A stretch of DNA of 64,000 nucleotides from Lutraria lutraria (lineage: Eukaryota > Mollusca > Bivalvia > Venerida > Mactridae), in assembly GCA_964023205.1 (NCBI GenBank), contig OZ026837.1:17080676-17144675 (forward strand), given 5' to 3'. The stretch's first letter is position 1. Each line of letters starts with the position of its first letter. The notes under the pieces were generated by a model. It was not told where the DNA came from and did no database searches. It saw only the letters and a list, made by a program, of their open reading frames with translations. The position numbers were made by a program, and so were the translations under genes. Positions 47,101-59,444 of the stretch are shown here, in pieces.

Positions 47101-47949
47101 TTTTATGCCCCCTCATCGATAGATTGGGGGCATATGGTTTTTGGTCTCTTTGTTTGTCTGTTTGTACCAAACTTTAACCTTGCCTATAAAATCAAAACGC
47201 CTGCACCTATATCCATCAAACTTCATATGTAGGTTCCTCATGACAACCTCTACAGGACCTGTGCATTTTCAGATCAGTAGGTCAAAGGTCAAGGTCACAT
47301 GGTCATTGTGTTTAAAAAAATCTGACATTTGTTTTAATAGGTTACTACTCCTACATTTTTCATGGGATTTTTACGAAACTTTCACAGACTTGTTGTTACC
47401 AAGAAACCCCACACATATATTTCGGGTTTTGTGATTCGATCATTTTTTAGGGAATTATGGCCCTTTGTTTATTTTGTGTGATTGTAACAGCGAAATACTC
47501 TTGTTTCCTTTGATTTTGATAAAACTTTCAGAAAACTATTGTTATCGAGATGCCCAATGCATGTTGTAAAGGTTTTATGATTCGATAAATTTTGACGGAA
47601 TTATGGCCCTTTGTTTATTTTGTGCATATGTAATATATAGAGAAATACTCTTTTGTTTGCAACTTCTTCTGTATTTCTCAAGGGATTTTTACCAAACTTT
47701 GATAGAACTATTGCCACCAAGTTCACCAGCACATATTGTCACCTGGTTTTGTGATTCGATAATTTTTAGTAGATTTACGGCTCTTTGTTTGCCTGTACCA
47801 AACTTTAACCGTGCCTATTAAATCAAAACGCTACCACCTGCAATCATCAAACTTCATATCTTGGTTCATCATGACAATCTCTACAGGACCTGTACATTTT
47901 CAAAAAGGGCTACCAGAGGGGGCATGGTGTTTATAAAAAACATCTTGTT
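47101..47949 (+). mobile_element. TGCCCCC repeat family (pearl-like family 3), full copy
   Basis: Begins with a hairpin (ATGCCCCCTCATCGATAGAT then GGGGGCAT) and ends GGGGGCATGGTGTTTATAAAAAACATCTTGTT-like sequence, i.e. a GTGTTT/AAACA(C/T) hairpin followed by TCTTGTT. The interior reiterates TTTTTACGAAACTTTCA, GTGATTCGATCATTTT and GGAATTATGGCCCTTTGTTT at irregular ~170-200-base steps. Related pieces are at 5131-5572 and 55699-55961. Non-coding. Confidence 0.65.
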
Positions 47950-48206
47950 TTATTATACCTCCTTGTTCGTTCACATAAAATTTGTGGAGCGAACTACTTC
48001 CACATTTTTAAAGCTATTGCAATGAAACTTGGTATATGTTATCACCATCAAGTGTAGATGTGCAAGACATAATTTTCATGCCCAGTGATGCACTCATTGC
48101 AGAGTTATGTCCCCCTGAACTTAGCAGTATAGTGTACTATTGCAGTATTAGTGTCAATTTTTAGCGACGGCGGGGGTATTAGTCACCTCTGTGACAGCTC
48201 TAGTTT
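47950..48206 (+). mobile_element. Pearl-like family 5
   Basis: Directly follows the previous element. It starts TTATTATACCTCC and ends GGCGGGGGTATTAG, then the hairpin GTCACCTCTGTGAC and AGCTCTAGTT. The hairpin plus near-CTTGTT end parallels the other families, though the last bases differ. Confidence 0.4.
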
Positions 48207-48486
48207 ATTCTTGAAAGCTTCTGTTGAGCTACAATAATATATAAGTAAATTAAAGTGAACTCTTTGCTTTGTCTTCCTAGTAAAAAGTCTAGGCACACAG
48301 AGAAAAGGGTAACCTGCAGAAAGACAAGTTTTTTAGGCCTTACTCTTGTGTATTGTCTTTTCTTGTTCTACAACAAAACATCAGAATTATTTTTACTAAT
48401 ATTATGAAAGGGTAAAAAATGTTTGATTTCGGTTTACCCTGGTTCAACGTTTTACTTTAATAGCTTTCCACATGCTTTTGAAAATA

Positions 48487-48652
48487 CAGTCAAACCTGTG
48501 AACAAAGGCCACCCTTGGTAAAGACATAATGTGGCCTTTTTTGACGGAGGGCCTTTACTAGGACGTCATATGATATAGTTCGTTTTTTTAAAGAATGGCC
48601 TTTATTATAGGTTGCTTTTATTCAGAGGTGACCGCTAACACAGGTTTGACTA
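48487..48652. mobile_element. MITE family 1, copy 3 (best preserved)
   Basis: CAGTCAAACCTGTGAACAAA to AACACAGGTTTGACTA, with 14 of 15 end bases complementary and TA on both sides (48485-48486 and 48653-48654). 166 bp. Confidence 0.75.
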
Positions 48653-48705
48653 TAATTCTAATAAAATAAAGTGTAGTAAACTACCCTATTTTTAATGTGC
48701 ATGTA

Positions 48706-48931
48706 TAGTGCGATTTTATTGACCTGTCAAAAGCCGCATAATTTCACGGTCAATGCTTTCATTTATTTTTAGCTTTGATTAATTTCGTAAGTGATGCGGC
48801 AATCTTCGATATACAATATAAACATGTGGAATGAGACATTCCCTAACGGTAAAATAAACGAAAGCTATCGACTGTGGCACGAAGCTAAAAATAAGTGAAT
48901 TCAGCTTTGACAGTTTAATAAAATCGCACTA
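48706..48931. mobile_element. MITE family 3, 226 bp
   Basis: TAGTGCGATTTTATT...CTGTCAAA at the left and the complement (GCTTTGACAG, AATAAAATCGCACTA) at the right give near-perfect inverted ends of about 28 bases with one gap, flanked by TA duplications. An inner inverted pair (TATTTTTAGCTT and AAGCTAAAAATA) extends the foldback. Non-coding. Confidence 0.75.
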
Positions 48932-49339
48932 TAACCAGAAACAAACATTTCATTTCACACATTAGGTTAGTTGCAAGTTGTAACATATTATTACATGTAG
49001 TTCATATAGTCTGTCTGTTTCTTTGTTAGATATTAGATAGCTCACAACGTGAATAATTTACTTGTTTATATGATGACGTGAATGGACAATGCAATGATAA
49101 CGTGATTGTTACTAACTTTGTACATCTATTGTGTTGATAAATATAGTATTGACAATGGGTTTATTTTAATCTACCAGTAATATAATTTGATATTATGTGT
49201 AAATTAGCTGTTGTGAGGTTTTGTGGTATTATGTATATGTAATAAACTGTGTTTTATTGAAGAATCTGGCAAACATATCATATTTATTTGTTCAGCATAC
49301 AAACAAGATGTTTAAGTTTAAACAAGTTACCGGAGTCAT

Positions 49340-49670
49340 AAACTAAAATTGAATATCTTATGATAAATGATGATGAGAAAAAATCATGAGAGATACCATT
49401 GTATTATATACAATGAGCATGATGGTGCTGTTGTTATGATGCTGATTTTGACAAAAATGATGATGAGTAAAATGCTTGATAGATACCCATTATAAATGAT
49501 GATGTTGTAACATCCTGATGGTTGATGATGAAGCTGTTGGTAATGGCTATGGTGATGATGCCTTTTATGATAATGATGCTGGTTATAGTGATTATAATGA
49601 TGATGATGTTGCTGATGATGATGACAATAATGATGCTGGTGTTTATAAAATTCTCCCTGACCCTAAATAA
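49340..49670 (+). repeat. Imperfect GAT/ATG trinucleotide-rich tract
   Basis: Long run of interrupted TGATGATGA triplets, densest at 49540-49640. It is a decayed microsatellite, with no frame of interest. Confidence 0.8.
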
Positions 49671-50370
49671 GTTTATAGTGGTTTAGACGCCTGATTTTTT
49701 TTTTTCGTCTTTATTCAAGCTAACTTATCTCTTTTAATAGGTTAACAAATAAAATATACTCATATACCCAAAAAACTGCAAAGCATCATCTTCAGCTCGG
49801 CTGCTTTCGAAGAAAAAGTGGAGCTGTTGTGATCACTGCTTCAGTTCTGCGTCTACTGTATCTGTGCAAAACTTTAATGTAACTCGATCATTATAGCTCC
49901 GAAACTAGAAGAGGTAGCAACATGAAACTTCATACTAGGTGGATATTTCTCCCTGAGGCGGCGAACAGACGAGTGTTGGCACCACTTGTAGCAGCAGTCT
50001 AATGTTTCAAGGATGCCCTTATTTAGTAGTTCATCTGCTAACATCATCAGTGTCTGCTTTATGGATTTTATCTGTTTCCAAGTTCTATACATAATGTAAC
50101 ACATTGTCTATATTTATGGAATTAATTATAAAATCCTGTTAGTGTGCTTAAAGTAACTTGGTAATTTTTACGTTGACCGCTAATTGCGTCACACTGAAGT
50201 TATCATAAGGTCATCTTACTGTCGGCGTATGTCTGAGGCACGTGCTACAGTTTTATTTTGTTTTTCTTGAAATAGTCACGAGAATTTCTTCTAGGTTACG
50301 CTGTTGTCATGACTTTGTATGTCTTAACCAAACAACTCCTTATGAATCAAATCTTTCTCAATTACTTAAA

Positions 50371-50448
50371 TCGAGGGCTCACCGCAACACTGTCTTAAGT
50401 TGTTCTTATTTCAATATGAGTTACGACACTGTTGCGTTGAACCCTCGA
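50371..50448. repeat. 78-bp near-palindromic element, copy 1
   Basis: TCGAGGGCTCACCGCAACAC at the left and GTTGCGTTGAACCCTCGA at the right are inverted complements joined by a short AT-rich loop. The same element, in the other orientation, is at 57897-57975. Confidence 0.7.
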
Positions 50449-50501
50449 AATTCTTTTTTTTATAATTCAATTGCTTTAAACTCAATTAATATCTGAATCT
50501 A

Positions 50502-50575
50502 ATGGGGAGAAAATCATGCTGTGGTTGCAGGGAGGTTGTTGCTCACGAGAGGGCCACTCCGGAGAGATTGTACTG
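50502..50575. mobile_element. MITE family 2, right-half fragment
   Basis: Matches 35435-35507: CTGTGGTTGCAGGGAGGTTG and CTCCGGAGAGATTGTACTG. The left half is absent. Confidence 0.55.
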
Positions 50576-51439
50576 TGTTTGCTACATGAAAAGTCTGGAT
50601 AAGTATAATGGTATACAAAGTCATGTTTCCCTTATGGTAGATGATGTACTGTGGTAGATGATTTTTACTCTCAAATTTTTGTCTATACAGTCATGTAACG
50701 TTTGAGTTTTTTTCAAGGCTCTCAGTGGTTTCTTAAAGAGTTAGCTGGGATTAGAAAAAAATTCTTTTCTGTTTGAGTAATGACAAATTTGAAAAGGGAA
50801 AATACATAATCAAATACTGTGAGTGGTGCTCGATGGTCTAGTGTGTGTGAGATTCCTCCATCTCTCCCCCCCCCCACCAAAAAAAAAGGTTCTGTCAGAG
50901 TGATGCCAAATTGAATAGGGAAAAGTACAATCGTGTCTTTGATTACTATTGTATTTCTATTATCGCTAAGTGTAGGTTCTTGACAATGCTCCAAAAATTA
51001 GTTTTTTTCATTTTAGCAGAATAACAAAAACTTACAACATTCCCTGTACTAGAGGTCATGCACTCATTGCAGACAATGCTTATACAGAGATTTATTGATG
51101 CAAATGCTCGGCTCCATGTTAGGGAAAAGTATCGATTTACCAGAATGCTCTTCCCCTTACTTAAGCATTTACCCAGCATGCATCATGAGTCATCGTCTTT
51201 CTTCGGTGTCCTGACTTAATATGATATTGACTTACGTAGGTGTCTCTAAAAGCATATTAGATGGATGTTTAATGCTGGTACACTGGTGACTGGTCGATGG
51301 TTTGTTTTTGTTTATATACTGAAATCTATAAAAGCCTCTGGAAGTTGGAACTGTATTAAGCTATATGGCCTTAGGAACTGGGGGGGGGGGGGGCTTATAG
51401 AGGGATCTTAGCCCTTTATCCCCCCAATAATTTTGGCTG

Positions 51440-51592
51440 TAATGGTAATCAAAAGGGACTATCGTCATTGATGTCAAATTTTCATGGAAAGTACATGACT
51501 TGCTGCGACCAGTAATCAAGTCCGGATGGCCAGATTTCAAATCCAACGCACTTATAACCATTGGACCACGGCCACGGCTACAAGTTTCAAAC
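51440..51592 (-). mobile_element. tRNA-related SINE, reversed
   Basis: On the - strand, GTAGCCGTGGCCGTGGTCCAATGGTTATA carries an A box (TGGTCCAATGG, 51568-51558), followed by GCGTTGGATTTGAAATC. The B box is decayed. Confidence 0.45.
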
Positions 51593-53437
51593 GTAATAGG
51601 TTAACTTAATTAATACATAACATACGTCAACACAAGAATATAACTTATTCCGTCATAACAATTAACTCTGGTATTTAATATGGTCATGTGATATGTCTGA
51701 ATGTCTGTATTCTTTGTGACAAAACAGCCACCAAACAAAAAGCTACCTATAGCCCACCAAACTTCATGATCAATCTTTTCATTGTTTGATTGATAGCATT
51801 TCGTATTGATTGATTAATTTGACAGTCACTTGTTTTGTATTTATGTGAGTCTATTTTTACCATACAATGGCTTCAGAGTATTTCATATTGATTAGGATCA
51901 TTGTTATATTATTTATTAAGCATTTACCTTTCTTTTTCTTCTAAAATTTACAATCTTTCCATAAACATATGATATCATAACTTAATGAAAGCAAAAATTA
52001 ATGATTTTCTTTTGATGCATGCTACTTTAAATGAATAGAACAGAACAGAGTTTGATTTTCAGTCTCAAACAAAAGTACAATGTCATGTTAACGTACAATA
52101 AATATACATAAAAAATTAATTTAAGTCACGAAAGTATATTCATGGCACGTATTTATATAAGAAGCAAAATGAATATTTTACTACTATTATTGAAAAGAAT
52201 CCATTTATACATAAAACAAAGGAATTGAGTGGGTGGGGGTAGAGATGTCTCTTGAATTATTCAATTATTAAGTATTGGTTTAAAAGTGACTGTTGTTTCT
52301 GATCTATACTCTGACAGACAAAGAGGAAGTTTACTTTGTTCACCATGATTTTAATTTGCATAATTTAAACAAACACAAATAGCGTATAATAAATTGGCGT
52401 GTCTCCAATACGTGCAGAAGTTCTCTGTTGCATTGCTGGATATTGTCTGTAAGTTATAGTTAATCAACATTAATGCTATGCAATTATTATGATGTTTTGT
52501 CTCATTTCAGGTATTGATTCCATACTTGGAAATCCATGCTGACTCATTGAATGCAATATTGGTGACCTGAAGCTCTTCAATTGGGAGGCAGAAAAGCTTG
52601 AAACAAGCTCTTCACTAAACTGACTTTTATTTGAGGGATAATCAATTATTGTTGTGTTAAAGTTGCTGAGATAATAGATTCGTAAAGAGAAACATTCAGT
52701 TGATGTCATTGTACTTTTAGAAAAGTGTAAACAACAATAGAGGCTGTGAGATACTGTCTTCTGATTGGCTGTGGACTTTTCCTTTGTCTAGTGTTGAGTT
52801 CAAATTGCAAAGCATCAAACTATCTGAGAACATTGGAAAAGATTCTGGTTGCTTTACCAATAGTGTGGTAAACTCAGAGAAACGTGGAATAAAAAACTTT
52901 GGTACAGTTTCTGTCTGATACAAAACTGTTTACTTTATAGTTGCTATTATCTGCTATTGAGATTGTTAGTTTGTAAATCTGTACAGGTGGTGTGTAGAAT
53001 GGTTGTTAGATGTTATAGACCAACAGGTGTTAATAAACAAATTATTGCAGCATTTTGCTTTAAAACATTCTTAAAACTGCATCTGAACATTTAGTTTGCG
53101 GATAACATTGCATAGTTATGTTTGGAATTCTGAGTAATTGAGAAATAACATCACAGGGGAAACAGTTGAACATTGTGTGAACTATTCCTGGAAGATCAGA
53201 ATTTAATCTTGAAGAGTAACACAAAAAGAGGACTGTTTAGTATATATCTAACACAGGAAGTAAATAGGGAGGAAATAAATGTTGGACATTTGTTCCTCAA
53301 TATGGAATTGTGATGCTTGACCTTGCTCTTGGATAGAGCCTAATTCAAGAGCATTTCACCCGTTTTTCAAATATTTCCGAAGTATTACGATCTTTGAATC
53401 CAACGCTGGATATCGCTCGGTGTTGTTTTTCTCGTAG

Positions 53438-53564
53438 ACGTGAACACCACACAGTGACAATGGTGAAGACTTTCCAGGCATACCTACCCACCAAATGCCA
53501 CAGGCTGTATAGCTGTGTCCATTGTAGGGCACATCTAGCTAACCATGATGAGTTGATTTCTAAG
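53438..53564 (+). CDS. Yippee-like protein, first coding exon
   Basis: The ATG at 53460 has a strong context (GACAATGG, A at -3 and G at +4) and opens [20 protein letters not shown], then [15 protein letters not shown], ending at a donor TCTAAG|GTCAGT (53564/53565, phase 0). This is the highly conserved N-terminal part of YPEL1-4-type proteins: the C-H-x-x-Y-S-C-x-x-C-x-x-H segment supplies one half of the zinc-binding Yippee fold. YPEL proteins are small (about 120 aa) nuclear/centrosome-associated zinc proteins with poorly defined roles in division and growth control. The acceptor TGTTGTTTTTCTCGTAG at 53421-53437 gives a 22-base leader. An in-frame upstream ATG at 53394 exists, but the family starts at MV and the acceptor lies between. 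The N terminus is a few residues shorter than vertebrate YPEL1. Confidence 0.92.
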
Positions 53565-54813
53565 GTCAGTAGATTATGTATATACTTAATCTAATTCATG
53601 AGACGTAAATGCAATCCCGTTCATGTTTTTTTTGTATTTCATATGTTGCCCGTTTAGATTCGCCAATTCTAAAGTGTCTCGGAATACATTATTAATATTA
53701 TTTGGACTAGTATATTATTCTACAAACAATTTGAGCTGAAAATTGGGCTATATCATTTAGTATGATAGATGATACTGGATTGCTTTAACTAATTTATATG
53801 TCTCTTTATAGTACAATTATCAATGTTATAGAAGGTGAAAGTTTTCTGGCATGGTCCGAATATTTAGTTTTTACAGGTCAAAGCCAGTTAAAACACAGCC
53901 TCAATCTCGGGTTTTTCGAAATTTTCAACTTTCACCCATACTACAATAATATGAAAGGGTAACTCTATGTGACAATAATGAAGTATTGATTGTCGTTGTG
54001 ATTTTATCTAAGTTCACAGAGGTTATTGAACCTCGCTATAGAATGTCAGAATTTTCCCCAAAAAGTCTTTTAGATACACTCAATTAAAATTGAAACTTAC
54101 TGTTAACATTTGCACAATTATTGTCTGTAGTAATTATCTACCTTTGAAATAAGTTGATTTTAAAAATTTAATGTTCCTGCCATTTAACTATTGCATGTGA
54201 CAGTTTCGAAAAAATTTGCTGTGTTTTAACGTAATGATTTGTTGTGAAATTCACGAGCATTCTAGCAGTTAAACTTCTGTAGCATTATCATAATGATAAT
54301 GCAATAATGGACCTGTGATAATAGTAAAAATGTGATAAGAATGATGAAGAATATTTAATACATTTATTGAGATTTTTCTCTGAATTGAACAGAATAATGT
54401 AAAGCAGGGCTTTTTTGTGTATGTATAATTTTGCTGCATTTGCGAGTGAAAAAATCTGAAAAAATAAAATTGTGAAAATTTACATGTTTTATAATAAAAT
54501 ATTGTGAAAATAAATATGTCCTACCAAAAATTTGTGAAAAAAAATGGTCACGAAAATCATGTTTTTCATTCAATACACGAAATTTGTCATACCTGAAAAA
54601 ATAACTGATGTTCAGTGATATGCTAATCATGTGACTTAGTATATTTCATTGTATTGAGGCCATCACCCTTCAGGTGGATGAACCTATTGTCTAAATCTAG
54701 GGGTCACTGATTTAAGCAGTTGTTCACACTTACATGATTGATGCACCACTTGATAGAAGTTTTGCATGACACAATGTAAATGCATTAATTAATTAATGTG
54801 TTCATTAAAGGTA

Positions 54814-54996
54814 CAGTCAAACTCGTGTTAAGGCCTCCTCTGTATAAAGGCCAACCTGTGAATATATAACAGCCATTCTTTTCCAAAACTGTCATTGATT
54901 ATTTAGAACAAAATAATCTCTAAATAAAGGCCAACCTGTCAGTAAAGGTCACATTATGTCCTTCCCAAGGGTGGCCTTTGTTTGCAGATTTGACCG
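54814..54996. mobile_element. MITE family 1, copy 4 (opposite orientation)
   Basis: CAGTCAAACTCGTGTTAAGG to TTTGCAGATTTGACCG, with TA at 54812-54813 and 54997-54998. The interior AAAGGTCACATTATGTC is the complement of that in copies 1 and 3. Confidence 0.65.
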
Positions 54997-55549
54997 TACT
55001 TCACAGATTATCATTTAAATTTAATCTGATTAAGCAACCTGTCTTGATTATAATAAAACAAACTTTAGTAAAAATTCCCTCATTTTTCAATGAACTCCAA
55101 TGAAGCTTCCTTTTGTTTAAGATATTTTTGTAATGCACTCATTTCGAATTCCCCATAGAAGATAGAGCTCAGATATGAATGGTTTTAAGGTTTGTATATT
55201 TAAGTAAATGTTAAAATAGAACATATAAATAAAATACAGTGCATTCAGTGTATAGACATGTTCATTTGGCAGTTTATTCTTCATTCAAGTGTTTACCTGG
55301 CAGGGTCCCAGATCTTGAATTACTGGTTGTTTTCAAGTGAAATATATTATACATATATAGACTTAACCGTAACCTTTAAATACTTAACTTTCTGTGATAC
55401 GTCACAATTGCTTTACCTAATAGGTTTTATAATTCATGGCAGGCAAGGAAAACAGTAATTGTGTTTACAGCACTCCATCGAAATTAGGCACAACCCCCAA
55501 AAAAGGGTTGACAGAAATGGTATTCCTCACCAATTAAATGCTTCAGTTA

Positions 55550-55697
55550 TCTGCTCTTGGTAAATATAGGTCCTTATTCTCCACCATCGTTGAAGTGTGA
55601 TGTTTATCTGGCCTCAGATGGGATTCAAACTTGTAACTATGAGAGGCTAGTGAATACTTGTCATAGACCATGACCACTCAACCATGGAGGCCCCTAA
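55550..55697 (-). mobile_element. tRNA-related SINE, reversed
   Basis: On the - strand: GGCCTCCATGGTTGAGTGGTC (A box at 55684-55673), GTTTGAATCCCATCTGAGG (B box at 55630-55620), then CAGATAAACATCACACTTCA. A fragment of the same family is near 56795-56880. Confidence 0.55.
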
Positions 55698-55698
55698 C

Positions 55699-55961
55699 AG
55701 AGACCAAAAACAATATGCACTCGATCTATAGATACGGGGGCATATTGTTTTTGGTCTCTCTTAGGATACTACTCCTACATTTTTCATGGGATTTGGACGA
55801 AACTTTCACAGACTTGTTGTTACCAAGAACACCCGCATATGTATTCCTGGCTTTGTGATTTGATCATTTTTTTACGGAATTATGGCCCTTTGTTTATTTT
55901 GTGCATTTTCAAGTTAAAGGGTACCCGGAGGGGGCGTTGTGTTTTTGAAACACATCTTGTT
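55699..55961 (+). mobile_element. TGCCCCC family, short copy with foldback 5' end
   Basis: The right end is GTGTTTTTGAAACACATCTTGTT-type (hairpin plus TCTTGTT, ending 55961), and the interior matches 47340-47470. The left end is a perfect 20-base inverted repeat: AGAGACCAAAAACAATATGC at 55700-55719 and its complement at about 55740-55760, with CGATCTATAGATACGGGG between. Most of the core is deleted. Confidence 0.6.
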
Positions 55962-57896
55962 CAGTAGTTAAATGAAGCTGACATCATTGTTTTGTGCTCC
56001 TGGTTTCCCTTTTGTCATTTTCTTGAAGTATATGAATTATCATCTATAGATTTATATGCATTTATATTTGTTACAAAGTCTGATGATGCAGTAAGTCATC
56101 AAGACATAGGTCCCATTTATACAATAAGAATAAATATGCATTTTATCTATTGCATAACATTGGTATTGTTATTCATGTCTGCCTTTCTTTCTTATTGGCA
56201 TTTATTTAAAAGCCATGAATACATTATGAATGTCGAATAGCTTATGACACTTAAGATACATTGACAACTTTTGAGGCTGATGCTCTTTTTTGCAATCTTA
56301 AAACATTTTAAAATATGACATGACATAAACAATGAAGCAAAGAAGATGATACACATAATCTGTCGGATGACAGAGATGGATGCCTTAAGTTCGCAGTTGT
56401 TAGCAATATAAGAAATGCAGGCATGTGAGTTATGCATGGATCTGAATTATTGATTAAACTCCTCAATGTCAAGTAAGATAATTAATGATGTCTTTGGTTG
56501 CATCTTATTGACAAATGATTTATGAGAACAAAGGCAATGCTATTTTAGGATCAAACTGAATTGAATATGATAGGATAGCTTTCTAGTTGCTCTCATAGGA
56601 TCAGACCGTCTGTATGCATAATATCGTACATTTTTGGCTTTTGTCCTGTGCTGATTTTTCTCATGGTGACTTAATGGGATTGTGTGCCGTTACGATGTAT
56701 TGATTAATGTGACATTGTTAAATTCTTGCTACATTCTAAGACTGTGTTTCCTCAGTGTAGATATGTCTTCAAGACTTAATGTGCTCATTCAATGTTGATG
56801 TTTGTCTGATCCTAGACGGGATTCAAGAGCTAGTGATTACTTAAGTCAGAGACCATCAACCAATATTTGGAAGCCCGCTGAATATGTTAATAAGACTTCA
56901 TTTTGGGGGCCAGCTGCACCTTGAGTGGTGTATATGCTGCATGTTGTTTTACAACAACATATTATAGTTCAGACTACATGGTCCTTCATGGCTCCAATGC
57001 TTAAACCGAAAATAGATTCTTGCATTTTCATCGGATGATTTATATGGTAAATAGTGCATACATAATGTCATCTAGTATGATAAATCAGACTGCAATAAGG
57101 CACTACATGCTAATTTTGATTGATCATTCTATTGTAGTTTAATTTACTGTCATTATCAAGTCATTGAGGCAAAATTTTATGAGTTTCATATTTAGACTCC
57201 ATCAAATTACGGTATCTAGTTAACTTCATTATGTATTTTATGTAACACTGACCTTGATAATGGACCACTGCTTTGTAAAGTTTGTGGTTTTGTTTATCTG
57301 GAAACTAGAGTCTGAGGTTACTTTGTGTTTGAAAATAAGGCTACCATTGTAAAATTGTTGGGTTGCATCAGTGTACCCGACACATTAGCAATTCTCCTCA
57401 TCCCCAAGTTTTTTGGCAATTTTGACAATATGATAACTTTTTATGTTGTTTATTTAGGCTTTTCATTTTCTGTAAAAGCATGTAATGTAAAAAGATTATC
57501 AATAAAAAGTGTCTGTCTTAGATGCCTACTGTTAAAAGTTATGGTCAGCTATCCACTAAACAACTTGAATTCAATTTGTATATTCGATCTTAGTTTGTTT
57601 GTACATTTTATTGTTAAACCTCAATCAGTATTATAAAGACCACTTTTGGGTTTAAAAAAAATCTGTGTTAATATTGAGGTGATGTCAATATTAAGTTTAG
57701 ATATAAAGATATGTTGAAAACATCAGTCCTGATTGATTTGTTGTTATAATGAGATGGTATATGACCATGAAGGTTGTTTGCTTAGCGAGCATTTTTTATG
57801 CCATTTTTGGGTCCGGTATTCTCCCCTGTTCCTCAAATAAAAAATTCTTTTTTTTACCCACTAAGAGAAGAATTTCACCTTATTTAGAAAAGTAAG

Positions 57897-57975
57897 TCGA
57901 GGGTTCAACGCAACAGTGTCGTGACTTCATATTGAAATAAGAACAAGTTACAACAGTGTTGCGCTGAGCCCTAGA
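57897..57975. repeat. 79-bp near-palindromic element, copy 2
   Basis: TCGAGGGTTCAACGCAACAG at the left and TGTTGCGCTGAGCCCTAGA at the right. It is the complement-oriented version of 50371-50448, with matching loop TATTGAAATAAGAAC. Confidence 0.7.
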
Positions 57976-59444
57976 TTAGTGTTTCACAATACAAATTTCT
58001 GCCATCAAAGGGATCTGATATCTGTTCCCCAAAACGATAAAAAAGGGGCTGATAATTGAGGTTTTACTGTATTTTATTCTCCTATTATCAGGGCGAGATT
58101 TTAATTTGATAGATTATAATTTTCTTGCATGATGTAGCTTAAATTTCCCTCCAGATATATTTTAAGTGAATTATTTTTTCTAAGCAATACTTGTGAAGAT
58201 TTCTATCCTTTGAAACTCGCGGGTATTACTTGATTTAAAGATGAATATCTGTCTGAGATCAAAAGTTTTTCAGGAAATATATGTGACAATAAAATATAAA
58301 GGTTTTTATGACATTCAATACTGTAAGCTTCCTTGTTTATTGCAAAAAAAAAAAATCTGATATCTTAGTGTCTATAGGGTAGATGTTTGTATTTTCGTTG
58401 ATTCCAATGATAATATTCTTATAGATTTTTTAAGGAAGATTTATGACTTTAAAATTCACATTGGGAATAAATATATATCTGGGCTACAAAAGTACTGATG
58501 TACTATGTTTTCATCAGCAGGATATTTTCTTAATCAAACACTATAAATTCTCTGTTTTGGCAGACATTTTGGTGTTTAACTATAGACTGTGTATCTAATT
58601 TATAGGTTTATAAACCACATGTTTTATCATTAAGTGCCAGTCTATGTTATTTATTCATTATCTATTTCTAGAAATGTAGGTTAGACAGCCCAGGAAAAAG
58701 ATAATTGTGTTTATGGTTTTCCTAGCAACCCAAAATTTCCGGGCATTGCCCTGAAAATTTCTAGTGGTGAAGGTATCTAATATACAAACACTTTTAGGCC
58801 TTAATTGTACCCTCAATTTTCAAGAGATATGTTTAGAAAAGTTTGCCGCCTACCTTACTTAGCCTACCTTCTATTTTTGCAAAGTGACTGTAAACACATA
58901 ATATATTTGTTTATAGCCTTATTCTGCAAAAATGTTGGTTAATAGCTTTGTATTTGTTGATACATATAAATTATGATTGAATATCCTATAAATATAATAA
59001 ATTGTTTATTATATAACAAATAAAATACTCAAAATGTGCCAGATTGAGATTTAAGGTCTGATTGTTTAAAGAACAAAAAAATATCTGAATTAAAGTGTAA
59101 ATTAACTTTATTTATTTTCCTATCTTCTTTTTATGAGAGCTTATTGAAAATCATGATTTATTTGTGATAATTAACTTAATAGTAATCAAATTGGATGGGA
59201 GCTTTATTTGCATGTTGTTTGATCATAAAACATGTTATGTAACAAACATTAATTTTTAATGCATTTGGCTATGGTTCAACCATCTATACAATTTTTGGTG
59301 GGATAAATTTTGATACGATTCATGACTTACACTATTTAGAACAAATCAGGTGTATGCCTCTAGAGGGTCTTTTGGCACCTTTAAAAGCTAGGGAAGTCAT
59401 CAAATGATTCTGGCTGTTGCTGTGACCTTAAAACTTTACACTAA

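Larger units (their letters stand above)
31441..53437 (+). other. Intron-like AT-rich DNA upstream of YPEL exon
   Basis: Apart from the repeats listed separately, I see no gene in this stretch. Longer parts with nothing recognised: 32941-33341, 33717-34674, 34858-35327, 35508-37659, 38891-42567, 43856-44371, 45666-47100, 48932-49339, 49671-50370, 50576-51439 and 51593-53437. A 44-base exon-like piece with acceptor and donor lies at 36275-36318. G or C homopolymers occur at about 45426-45438 and 51380-51393. Whether this is one intron depends on the unproven first exon at 31440. Confidence 0.35.
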
